From Henriciella sp. (lineage in GTDB: Bacteria > Pseudomonadota > Alphaproteobacteria > Caulobacterales > Hyphomonadaceae): a DNA stretch of 39,451 bases. Shown one piece after another: positions 18,601 to 25,604 of this stretch. The DNA lies in the NCBI GenBank assembly GCA_017642885.1, contig JAEPOM010000021.1, forward strand, positions 23,804 through 63,254, in the 5' to 3' direction. The notes beneath the pieces are model-generated. The model was not told the DNA's origin. It saw only the letters and a list, made by a program, of their open reading frames with translations, and made no database searches. Each line of letters begins with the position of its first letter. Within the stretch, counting starts at the first letter, position 1. Made by a program: the position numbers and the translations under genes.

Positions 18601-18743
18601 CGGAGGCGACAGAGGTTCATATCGATACCGCGGTGCGCGGGCTTGGGACCGCGGCGTGTGGACCTGACACGCTCAAGCCATACCGGGTTGGTCCGGGCAC
18701 ATATCGGTTCCAGTGGACGCTTCAGTCGGTACTAGGAAATTGA
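15606..18743 (+). CDS. lacZ: Beta-galactosidase, glycoside hydrolase family 2 (LacZ type)
   Basis: A 1045-residue GH2 enzyme close to E. coli LacZ in length. It opens with the sugar-binding/jelly-roll domain (LGRLPARAT, then DGTWAFHL). The TIM-barrel core has GVNRHDHQP, RTAHYPNDP and DEANVECHA. The acid/base Glu464 is in WSLGNEAGHG and the nucleophile Glu554 in LLLCEFSHAMGNSNG. The C-terminal beta-gal small chain has WRAPTDNDGG and WFGLGPDESYPDR. It hydrolyses terminal beta-D-galactosides. There is no signal peptide, so it is cytoplasmic. No transporter or sugar regulator is adjacent, which is unusual for such an enzyme. The start ATG has only a distant AGGA, but the N-terminus aligns with the family. 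Confidence 0.95.
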   Translation: MLPLPLHHLLTPTLLELGRLPARATLQAYADEEERASGCSAWRMSLDGTWAFHLAPSPEKTPSDWIIASSSGESWKDIQVPGVWTRQNTGDLPHYANWQMPWDCQKPPAVPDANPTGLYRRDFELPIDWSGRDTVLHIGGFESLVMVWCNGQFIGMGKDSRLPSEFDLSEALQSGPNQLAIMVVRWCDATWIEDQDHWNHGGLHRSVFLESRAATHVRDLIVDTDFDPATQTGSADIRVEVAGDSSGYRARARMETLDGRVCADTGTEIVQQFDATQPTGAQWAQSFSFKSYAAELRIDVSNADAWSAEYPSRYRLITELLSPDDEVTEVHETYIGFTRVEVSERRLRVNGEPIVLIGVNRHDHQPENGKTCSYDDIRADLVTMKRHNINAIRTAHYPNDPVLLDLADELGFYVIDEANVECHARWSEVAHHPGYRAAIEDRTVRMIARDRNHPCIIGWSLGNEAGHGPAHDAAAAAARNLDPRRFVHYEGAVSQRLSFPFGRSPESTQQPPSGPERVATDVVCPMYPPIDHIVDWARWAEETELDDRPLLLCEFSHAMGNSNGSIAAYVDAFFEQPALAGGFVWDWRDQGLAEQDGAGRFYWAYGGHFGDEPNDANFNINGLVGPDGEPHPGLREYMWAARPFVLEAATADTITVRNRRVFADSSDVELYWFLSRNGERVEEGILTPIIAVGSVETVDLPTAMRPSSDEEWHLDVQWRTTKSTAWAPAGHVVAWDQVQLAAADTELLALPDVSNLAGTPQGVDRVEVDALVLEFDAQGMAGVALGDAALITSPVTPCVWRAPTDNDGGKPGTRPLFQSRTAQWVGYGLNDLRPGDAAISSYSVDGSRLITLTRHWTGAEAQSLQHDTVIWVADGVITFEETIRIPEAWADLPKVGVRFEVASEFDQLSWFGLGPDESYPDRCGAQTLGAWTSSVAEQYHPYVRPQDYGAHEQTRWFQLVNASGIGARIGFPRPFSFAARPHRDADLNDAETLAELATAEATEVHIDTAVRGLGTAACGPDTLKPYRVGPGTYRFQWTLQSVLGN

Positions 18744-18752
18744 TCGTGGTCG

Positions 18753-20192
18753 CTATTTCGTGCGTACTGGTTCGAACTCGAACAGAGAGATGCCGCGGGC
18801 GTGAGCGTCGAATTTAAGCTTGCGATTCAATGGTGCGTGGGCACGGGAAGCGCAATTCTGACGGTCGCAGAGATAGCAATTCACACCGATTGGCATGGGC
18901 GCCTCGGCCCCTAGATTTGAGCGGTCGAAATAGACCAGATTGTCGGCATAGGCCTGATCGCACCCGAGCCCGATGGCAACGCGGGCCGGCGGGCGGCCAT
19001 GGTGACCGCGCGAACGGGTAATCGCTTTTGCGATTGAGACATAAGTGGTGTCGTCAGGCATCTGCACCAGCTGGGTAAGCGTTTCGCCCGGCTGCTCGAA
19101 CGTGCGGTGAATGTTCCAGCGGGGACACGCGCCGCCAAATTTTGAAAAGTGAAAACGACCGGCGCTGAACCGCTTCGAGACGTTCCCGGCGGCGTCGATA
19201 CGCAGGAAGAAGAACGGAATGCCCTTGGCGTCTGGTTTCTGCAGTGTGGTCAGGCGATGGGCGGTTTGTTCAAAACTTGTCCCAAAGCGATGGCTGAGAA
19301 GATCGACATCATAGCGCGTATCTTCGCAAGCCTTGAGGAACTTATTGTAGGGCATCAGAAGAGCCGCGGCGAAATAGTTGGCGAGCGAAACACGGGCGAG
19401 CCCAATCGCGCTCTCGTCCTTGATCTCGGACCCGGCGACGATCCCGTCTATCAGCTCGCGATACTCGATAAAGACCAGTTGAAACGCCAATTGGAATTGG
19501 CGGCCTGTTGGGTGCAGCAATTCGGAAATGTCGATGCCGGAGCGGTGTCGGTCGAAATAGCGGAACGAAGAGGGCATCGCCGAACTTGGCAGGATCCGCA
19601 CGCGTAATTTGTGAACTTGTTCCAGCCGCTCCTGAATGGCGACTTCGATCGCTTTTCCGCCAGCCGTCAGAGTTGCATAGACCTCACTCGCCGTCTCATC
19701 CAGCTCCGGGAAATAGTTGTTCTGTTCGTGCAGGAATTGCCGAACCGTCTCAACCGGGCGAGCTGACTCTTCAAGCAGCTCGACTTTTTCGCGATCGGCG
19801 AGGGGATTGGCGTCCGAATAAGTGCTGAGGGCCAGTTCCCGATAACGCTCGTGGAGACGCAGAAAAGCTTTGATAGTTTCCGGGCTCGCACCCACCAGGT
19901 CTTCGAGCTCGCTCTTGGCTGCCTGCACGCCGCCGAAGACAGGATCGCGCAGGGCGCTGACCAGCTCGTTGACGAGGCCCGCATCCATGTCCTGAGCCAG
20001 CTCGGCAACATTCACATCGAACTGCTCGGCCAGCTTTAGAAGCACAGCGGCACTTACCGGGCGCTGGTTGCTCTCAATCAGGTTCACATAGGTCGCCGAG
20101 ACATCCAGGCGGCGTGCGAACTCAGCCTGCGTCAGGCCCAATTGGGCACGTAAGCGTTTGATCCGCGGACCGATAATGAGCTTTTTCTTCAT
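18753..20192 (-). CDS. XRE/ScfR-family transcriptional regulator of the glyoxylate shunt (RamB/MccR-like)
   Basis: A 479-residue regulator. The N-terminal XRE helix-turn-helix spans about 9-67 (GPRIKRLRAQLGLTQAEFARRLDVSATYVNLIES). A central IrrE/DUF955-like domain follows, then the C-terminal short-chain fatty acyl regulator domain with the Cys cluster CYLCDRQNC. This architecture is that of RamB, PrpR and MccR, which sense acyl-CoA status and control acetate or propionate genes. It is divergent from malate synthase and isocitrate lyase with a 143-bp shared intergenic region containing repeated ATTTACAAA motifs, so it very likely regulates those genes and itself. The 3' end converges on lacZ with a 9-bp gap. 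Confidence 0.9.
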   Translation of the reverse strand: MKKKLIIGPRIKRLRAQLGLTQAEFARRLDVSATYVNLIESNQRPVSAAVLLKLAEQFDVNVAELAQDMDAGLVNELVSALRDPVFGGVQAAKSELEDLVGASPETIKAFLRLHERYRELALSTYSDANPLADREKVELLEESARPVETVRQFLHEQNNYFPELDETASEVYATLTAGGKAIEVAIQERLEQVHKLRVRILPSSAMPSSFRYFDRHRSGIDISELLHPTGRQFQLAFQLVFIEYRELIDGIVAGSEIKDESAIGLARVSLANYFAAALLMPYNKFLKACEDTRYDVDLLSHRFGTSFEQTAHRLTTLQKPDAKGIPFFFLRIDAAGNVSKRFSAGRFHFSKFGGACPRWNIHRTFEQPGETLTQLVQMPDDTTYVSIAKAITRSRGHHGRPPARVAIGLGCDQAYADNLVYFDRSNLGAEAPMPIGVNCYLCDRQNCASRAHAPLNRKLKFDAHARGISLFEFEPVRTK

Positions 20193-20195
20193 CGC

Positions 20196-20209
20196 TGTTA
20201 CCTATAACA
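20196..20209. promoter_or_regulatory. TGTTA-N4-TAACA inverted repeat
   Basis: TGTTA (20196-20200) and TAACA (20205-20209) form a perfect 5-bp inverted repeat with a 4-bp spacer. It overlaps the ribosome binding site (AGGTAA on the minus strand) of the ScfR-type regulator gene. This may be an autoregulatory operator; functional status is inferred. Confidence 0.35.
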
Positions 20210-20211
20210 AC

Positions 20212-20303
20212 ATTTACAAACATTACATATGGGAATTTACATAACAAACAATGAAACCCAATAAATATAGGCTTTCTATGGACCTGGCACGCGATTTGTA
20301 AAT
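20212..20303. promoter_or_regulatory. Repeated ATTTACAAA operator-like motifs between scfR-type gene and aceB
   Basis: ATTTACAAA occurs at 20212-20220, a one-base variant ATTTACATA at 20235-20243, and the reverse complement TTTGTAAAT at 20295-20303. The A+T-rich region contrasts with the G+C-rich genes beside it. The motif is similar in style to the TTTGCAAA core bound by RamB of corynebacteria. The placement between a ScfR regulator and glyoxylate genes suggests binding sites for that regulator. A malate synthase promoter must lie in the same interval. Confidence 0.5.
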
Positions 20304-20335
20304 AAGACACCATTGTTACAAGTCAGGAGTGCAAC

Positions 20336-21994
20336 GTGCCAGATACATTGATCAAAGATGCTGTTTCAGCTGCAACGCCAACCCCGCGTCACCGTCGTCC
20401 GGCGGAAGTGACTGGCGCGGTACCTGCTGAGTATGACCGCGTTCTCACCCATCGCGCCATGCTCTTTATCGCTGATCTGGAGCGCCGGTTTGGCGGTCAG
20501 CGCAGAATTCTGCTCGAGAATCGCAAATTGGCACAGATGCGCTTTGACGATGGCGAGCTGCCGAGTTTCCCGCTTGAGACCGAACACATTCGCAAGTCAG
20601 TCTGGGAAGTCGCCCCTGTTCCCAAAGCGTTGCAGGATCGCCGCGTCGAAATCACCGGCCCGGTTGACCGAAAAATGATGATCAACGCGCTGAACTCCGG
20701 CGCCAAGATGTTCATGGCAGACTTCGAAGACGCGTCGTCGCCGACCTTCGCTAATATGGTCGAAGGCCAAGCCAACATGATTGACTATGCCGATGGCAAT
20801 CTCGCATTTGATGACGAGGCTCGCGGCAAGTCCTACCGGCTCAATGACGAAACGGCGACGATGATTGTTCGCCCACGCGGCTGGCACCTTGAGGAAGCCC
20901 ACGTCACCGTTGACGGCAACCCGATCTCGGCCAGTCTGTTCGATTTTGGCCTGCACATTTTCCACAATGGCAAGAAGTTGATGGAGCAAGAAAGAGGGCC
21001 ATTTTACTACCTGCCGAAAATGGAAAACTATCAAGAGGCGCGCCTCTGGAATGATGTTTTCAACTTCGCACAGGCCGCGCTTGGCATTCCGAACGGAACG
21101 ATCAAATCAACGGTTCTGATCGAAACGTTGCCGGCAGCGTTCCAGATGGACGAGATCCTTTATGTGATGCGCAATCACATTGTCGGCCTCAATTGTGGCC
21201 GTTGGGATTACATTTTCAGCTATATCAAGACGCTGCGCAATCACCCGGAATATGTGCTGCCGGATCGGGCTCAAGTCGGCATGGACCGCGCCTTCCTTAA
21301 GGCCTATTCGCTGAAACTTATTCAAACGTGTCACCGCCGCCGCGCACACGCGATGGGCGGAATGGCTGCGCAAATCCCGGTCAAAGGGGACGAGGAAGCG
21401 AACACGGCAGCCTTCGATAAAGTCCGCGCAGACAAGAAGCGCGAGGCCCAGCAAGGGCATGACGGCACCTGGGTGGCGCACCCGGATCTGGTCCCCGTGG
21501 CGATGGAAGTGTTTGACGCTGAAATGCCACAAGCCAATCAGGTTCTGAGCCAGCGCCAGTTCCCGACGATCACTGAGGCGTCTCTGCTGACGCCTCATAC
21601 TGGGACCGTCACCGAAGCAGGCATCCGTACCAATATCTCTGTCGGTATTGAATACACAGCGGCCTGGCTGCGCGGCAAAGGCGCCGTGCCGATCCACAAT
21701 CTGATGGAAGATGCCGCAACGGCGGAGATCTCTCGCAGCCAGCTGTGGCAATGGCTCACGCATGGCACGGAGTTCGAAACCGCTGACGGAGGCACCGAAA
21801 CCTTCACGGCTGACGCGTTCGATCGCCTGCTCAATGACGAGCTGGGCAAGATCAAAAGCGCGCTTGGCGACAATGCCTATGCCGATGGTCGCTATCCGGA
21901 AGCTACTGACGTGTTCGTTGCAACTGCGACCGGCAACACGCTCGCCGACTTCCTGACGCTCCCAGCCTACGACGTCCTTCGCGGCGACAACTAG
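20336..21994 (+). CDS. aceB: Malate synthase A
   Basis: A 552-residue malate synthase of the A (shorter, non-G) type, condensing glyoxylate with acetyl-CoA to malate. The signature block MRNHIVGLNCGRWDYIFSYIKT is present, as is KMFMADFEDASSPTFANM. The LMEDAATAEISRSQLWQWLTHG region holds the acidic residue used as general base. The start is a GTG at 20336 with AGGAG at 20325-20329. It is followed after 39 bp by isocitrate lyase in the same direction, so the two shunt enzymes form one operon. It is divergent from a ScfR-type regulator. Confidence 0.96.
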   Translation: MPDTLIKDAVSAATPTPRHRRPAEVTGAVPAEYDRVLTHRAMLFIADLERRFGGQRRILLENRKLAQMRFDDGELPSFPLETEHIRKSVWEVAPVPKALQDRRVEITGPVDRKMMINALNSGAKMFMADFEDASSPTFANMVEGQANMIDYADGNLAFDDEARGKSYRLNDETATMIVRPRGWHLEEAHVTVDGNPISASLFDFGLHIFHNGKKLMEQERGPFYYLPKMENYQEARLWNDVFNFAQAALGIPNGTIKSTVLIETLPAAFQMDEILYVMRNHIVGLNCGRWDYIFSYIKTLRNHPEYVLPDRAQVGMDRAFLKAYSLKLIQTCHRRRAHAMGGMAAQIPVKGDEEANTAAFDKVRADKKREAQQGHDGTWVAHPDLVPVAMEVFDAEMPQANQVLSQRQFPTITEASLLTPHTGTVTEAGIRTNISVGIEYTAAWLRGKGAVPIHNLMEDAATAEISRSQLWQWLTHGTEFETADGGTETFTADAFDRLLNDELGKIKSALGDNAYADGRYPEATDVFVATATGNTLADFLTLPAYDVLRGDN

Positions 21995-22033
21995 TTTTCT
22001 CAAACACCCCAGAATTCAGACGAGGATAGTAAA

Positions 22034-23659
22034 ATGACCCAACGCCCAACTTACAAACAGCTGATGGCTGAAACGCTCGAGCGCTACCCGGAAGGCCGCA
22101 CGCGCGCCGGGCTAAGCATCGAAGATGTCGTTCAGCTGAAAATTCAGAATACCTATAACACGCACCTCGATATTGCTCAGGCGATGGCCGGTGTGATGCG
22201 CGAAGACATGGCGGCTTATGACGAAGATTCGTCCAAGTTCACGCAGTCGCTTGGCTGCTGGTCAGGTTTCCACGCGCAGCAGAAAATCAAGGCTGTGAAG
22301 CGGATGCGAGGCACCGCTAAAGGCACTTATATCTATCTGTCCGGTTGGATGGTTGCTGGCCTGCGCAACAGCTTCGGCCACCTGCCAGACCAGTCCATGC
22401 ATGAGAAAACCGCTGTGACGGATCTGATCAAAGAGATCTACACATCTCTGCGCCAGGCAGATGAAGTTGGTCTCAATGACTTGTTCCAGGAGCTGAAAGC
22501 GGCGCGCGAGTCTGGTGCAGACCAGGCTGCGCTCGATGAGATCATCTACCGTATCGATACATTCGAGAGCCACGTCGTTCCAATCATCGCAGACATTGAT
22601 GCTGGCTTTGGGAACGAGCACGCAACTTACCTGCTTGCAAAAGAGCTGATCCTTGCCGGTGCATGCTGCCTGCAGATCGAGAACCAGGTGTCTGACGCCA
22701 AGCAGTGCGGTCACCAGGATGGCAAAGTCACGGTTCCGCGCGAAGACTTCATCACCAAGCTGCGCGCCTGCCGCATGGCGTTTGAAGAGCTCGGCGTCGA
22801 TGAAGGTGTCATCGTGGCTCGGACAGACAGCCTTGGCGCTGGTCTGACCCAGAAGATTCCGGTTTCCACTGAGGCTGGCGACCTGGCGGCCGAATACATC
22901 AAATGGATCGATACCGAAGAGGTCACCGACGCGAACCCGCTGCAGGACGGCGAAGTTGCCCTGATGCGGGATGGCAAAGTGGTTCGCCCCCTGCGTATGC
23001 CGAACGGCCTCTACCGGTTCAAAGAGAATACGGGCCGCGAGCGCGTCATCGAGGACTGCATCAGCTCGCTGACCGAAGGCGGTGCGGATCTACTTTGGAT
23101 CGAAACAGCGACGCCAAACGTCGACGACATTGCCTCGATGGTGAACGCGGTTCGCGAGGTCGTTCCGAATGCAAAGCTGACCTATAACAATTCACCAAGC
23201 TTCAACTGGACGCTCAATCTGCGCAAACAGGTTCGTGAGCAGTGGATCGAAGAAGGCAAGATCGCGGAAGGTGACTATCCGGCTGACGTTGCCCTGATGT
23301 CTGCCAAGCTGGACGAGACAGAGCTCGGCATCGAAGCTGATGCGCGCCTGCAAAGCTTCCAGGGTGACATTTCGGCGCGCGCCGGGGTGTTCCACAACCT
23401 GATCACGCTTCCAACCTTCCACCTCACGGCGAAGGGTATGGACGAGCTTTCAAACGGCTATTTCGGCGAAGAGAAAATGCTGGCCTACGTCAAGAATGTT
23501 CAACGCGAAGAAATTCGCCGCGGCGTCTCGGCTGTGAAGCACCAGCACGAAGTTGGCTCCGATCTCGGCGATACGTTCAAAGAGATGGTTGCTGGCGAGC
23601 GCGCCCTGAAAGCGGGCGGTGCGCACAACACCATGAACCAATTCGTCGCTGCTGAGTAA
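22034..23659 (+). CDS. aceA: Isocitrate lyase (long type)
   Basis: A 541-residue isocitrate lyase cleaving isocitrate to succinate and glyoxylate. The catalytic loop reads KQCGH with Cys225 as the active-site base; the KQCGHQDGKVTVP form instead of E. coli's KKCGH is typical of the longer class of about 530-550 residues found in Pseudomonas. Other blocks are DIDAGFGNEHATYLL (metal site) and NSPSFNWTLN. An RBS (GAGGAT) precedes the ATG. It is the second gene of the glyoxylate operon after malate synthase and ends just before a strong terminator. Confidence 0.96.
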   Translation: MTQRPTYKQLMAETLERYPEGRTRAGLSIEDVVQLKIQNTYNTHLDIAQAMAGVMREDMAAYDEDSSKFTQSLGCWSGFHAQQKIKAVKRMRGTAKGTYIYLSGWMVAGLRNSFGHLPDQSMHEKTAVTDLIKEIYTSLRQADEVGLNDLFQELKAARESGADQAALDEIIYRIDTFESHVVPIIADIDAGFGNEHATYLLAKELILAGACCLQIENQVSDAKQCGHQDGKVTVPREDFITKLRACRMAFEELGVDEGVIVARTDSLGAGLTQKIPVSTEAGDLAAEYIKWIDTEEVTDANPLQDGEVALMRDGKVVRPLRMPNGLYRFKENTGRERVIEDCISSLTEGGADLLWIETATPNVDDIASMVNAVREVVPNAKLTYNNSPSFNWTLNLRKQVREQWIEEGKIAEGDYPADVALMSAKLDETELGIEADARLQSFQGDISARAGVFHNLITLPTFHLTAKGMDELSNGYFGEEKMLAYVKNVQREEIRRGVSAVKHQHEVGSDLGDTFKEMVAGERALKAGGAHNTMNQFVAAE

Positions 23660-23684
23660 TCCGCACAGACATTGCTTCACAAAA

Positions 23685-23716
23685 AAAGCGCGCCGGTCAG
23701 ATGATCGGCGCGCTTT
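23685..23716 (+). terminator. Intrinsic terminator after aceA
   Basis: AAAGCGCGCCG (23685-23695) pairs perfectly with CGGCGCGCTTT (23706-23716) around a 10-base loop, 25 bp after the aceA stop. The flanking A-tract and T-run make it usable from both strands, so it can also end transcripts of the convergent small gene at 23744. Confidence 0.85.
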
Positions 23717-23743
23717 CTATTGAGCCCCATAGCCCCAGGGGCG

Positions 23744-24238
23744 TTACTTGATGTCGTTCAGCGCCTCGGCAATGAGCTGGAGATCTTCGCTCGGCACGTC
23801 GTCGAGGACGCTCTGACGGTAGACACGCACGCCGGCGCGTTGTTCGCGCATGGCGCGCTTCAACTGCTCGTAAAACGCTGCAGAGCGGTAATGGTAGGGA
23901 TAGTATTGGCTGTACTGACGCCGAGCGTCTGTATTTCCCCGCACCATGATGCGCAGCATAGCGTCGGACAGGGCAACTTCCTCGTCCGTATCACGCGCAT
24001 TGAGTATTTTCTGGATCTTCCGCTCAAGCGTGAAGCGCTCAATGCGTTTCTGATAGGCCGTCTTACGGTTCTGTCCCCAGGCGATCACTTTGACCGGACG
24101 GTCCGCGCCGGTTTCGACTATGCTGGCTTTGCCGCCGCCATAGACCGTGACGTCGCGTGCAAGCGCAGGGGTGGTGAGTAGGCTGACAGCGCCCACAAGG
24201 GCAAGCAATCGTGGGGCGGAGACTTTGATCCGTCGCAT
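23744..24238 (-). CDS. Small exported hypothetical protein (164 aa)
   Basis: A protein of about 164 residues with a cleavable signal peptide (MRRIKVSAPRLLALVGAVSLLTTPALA, cleavage after ALA). The mature part begins RDVTVYGGGKASIVETG and continues as a charged helical domain rich in Arg, Glu and Tyr (YSQYYPYHYRSAAFYEQLKRAMREQR). I do not recognise the family. The ATG at 24238 is preferred: a GGAG lies 11 bp upstream, while a possible TTG at 24259 has no site. It is convergent with aceA and divergent from a flavin monooxygenase gene. It probably acts in the periplasm; the role is unknown. Confidence 0.65.
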   Translation of the reverse strand: MRRIKVSAPRLLALVGAVSLLTTPALARDVTVYGGGKASIVETGADRPVKVIAWGQNRKTAYQKRIERFTLERKIQKILNARDTDEEVALSDAMLRIMVRGNTDARRQYSQYYPYHYRSAAFYEQLKRAMREQRAGVRVYRQSVLDDVPSEDLQLIAEALNDIK

Positions 24239-24302
24239 GAGTGTTCTAGCTCCAAACAAGCCATTCTGGCTTTTGTTAATGCTAGTCTGGCAATTTATTT
24301 CG

Positions 24303-24317
24303 AATTTGCAACAAATT
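24303..24317. promoter_or_regulatory. AATTTG-N3-CAAATT palindrome upstream of monooxygenase
   Basis: AATTTGCAACAAATT is a perfect 6-bp inverted repeat with a 3-base spacer. It lies about 88 bp upstream of the monooxygenase start and 65 bp upstream of the divergent small gene. The interval is A+T-rich, and no regulator gene is adjacent. It is a candidate operator only. Confidence 0.3.
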
Positions 24318-24404
24318 ACTATAGTTAATGCGGAATTTCCCTATTCCTCCAGGCCATGTAAGGTGGTCCAACAACACCCGACGAGCTGGAAGCGAGAGCC
24401 AAGC

Positions 24405-25604
24405 ATGCCAAAGGCAGTGATTGTAGGAGGTGGGATTGGCGGGCTTACAGCCGCGCTCACATTTCATCATTTTGGCTGGAATGTTGAGGTTCTGGAGCGC
24501 GCGTCCGAGCTCGGTGAAATAGGGGCCGGGATCCAAATCACGCCGAATGGCATGAAAGTGTTTCGTGCGATGGGTCTGGAAGACGAGATTTCAGAGAACG
24601 CATTCGTGCCGCGTGCCCTGGAGATGCGATTTGGTCGGTCCGGGCGTCAGATCTTCGAGATTGAAGCCCAAAAAGCGGTCGTCGAACGCTGGGGCGCGCC
24701 GTATCTGCATCTTCACCGTGCTGACCTTGTTGATACGCTCAAAACCCTGCTTCTTCAGCGCCAACCTAATGCCGTACGGCTCGGCGCTGAATGTGTGGCC
24801 TATACGCAAACCGCAGATGCCGCGCAGGTGCTGCTTGAGTCTGGCGATACGGTCCAGGGCGATCTCGTCATCGGTGCTGACGGCATTCATTCGGTCATCC
24901 GCACGCAGATGTTGGGGGCCGAGCACCCCGACTTTACCGGCAACATTGCCTGGCGCGCCGTAGTGCCAATGGAGCAGCTAGGCGACCTCGCGCCACCGCC
25001 GACCGCGTGCGTCTGGGTTGGGGCGCGCCGCCATGCGGTCACCTACCGGCTTCGCGGCGGGACACTTGCGAACTTTGTCGGAATCGTTGAGCGCGAAGAG
25101 TGGACGTCAGAATCCTGGACCGAACAAGCCGGCAAGGACGAAGTTCTGGAAGCGTTCAAAGGATGGCACCCGATCGTGACCAATCTGATCGAGCAGGCAG
25201 ATGTCCATTTTCGTTGGGCGCTGTTTGATCGTGCACCGCTCACTCAATGGGTTGATGGGCGCGTGGCTCTGCTGGGCGACGCGTGTCATCCGACGCTGCC
25301 ATTCCAGGCGCAAGGCGCGGTGATGGCGATTGAAGATGCCTATTTGCTGGCAAAGCTCTGCAGCGAAGCTCCCAAGGATTTGAATACGGCGCTGGAGACC
25401 TATTTCGAAACGCGTCAGCCGCGCACCTCGCGCGTACAAGCGGCTTCCCGCGGCAACGCCAAACTGTTTCACCGGCCAACACCGATCGGCCGCGCGCTGA
25501 CCTATGGACCGATGTGGATGGCGGGGAAAATCGCGCCCAGTATCATTCGATCCCGCCAGGACCCTTTCTTTGCCTATGATATCCGGGAAGAGCCCCTAAG
25601 GTGA
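24405..25604 (+). CDS. FAD-dependent aromatic-type monooxygenase (salicylate/3-hydroxybenzoate hydroxylase-like)
   Basis: A 399-residue group A flavin monooxygenase. The dinucleotide motif GGGIGG is at residues 8-13, followed by a Glu-ended strand (VEVLERASELGEIGAGIQITPNG, typical of salicylate/hydroxybenzoate hydroxylases). The DG motif appears in LVIGADGIHSVIR and the GD motif in VALLGDACHPTLPFQAQG. It would use NAD(P)H and O2 to hydroxylate an aromatic or related substrate. No ring-cleavage genes are nearby, so the substrate is unknown. The ATG at 24405 is chosen because the FAD motif sits at the usual distance. The last 9 bp overlap the convergent peptidase gene. Confidence 0.88.
   Translation: MPKAVIVGGGIGGLTAALTFHHFGWNVEVLERASELGEIGAGIQITPNGMKVFRAMGLEDEISENAFVPRALEMRFGRSGRQIFEIEAQKAVVERWGAPYLHLHRADLVDTLKTLLLQRQPNAVRLGAECVAYTQTADAAQVLLESGDTVQGDLVIGADGIHSVIRTQMLGAEHPDFTGNIAWRAVVPMEQLGDLAPPPTACVWVGARRHAVTYRLRGGTLANFVGIVEREEWTSESWTEQAGKDEVLEAFKGWHPIVTNLIEQADVHFRWALFDRAPLTQWVDGRVALLGDACHPTLPFQAQGAVMAIEDAYLLAKLCSEAPKDLNTALETYFETRQPRTSRVQAASRGNAKLFHRPTPIGRALTYGPMWMAGKIAPSIIRSRQDPFFAYDIREEPLR

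Noticed and set aside
21107..22003. Long open frame (298 codons) on the minus strand inside malate synthase
   Set aside because: It is antisense to a confident gene with all malate synthase motifs, and its translation has no recognisable domain.
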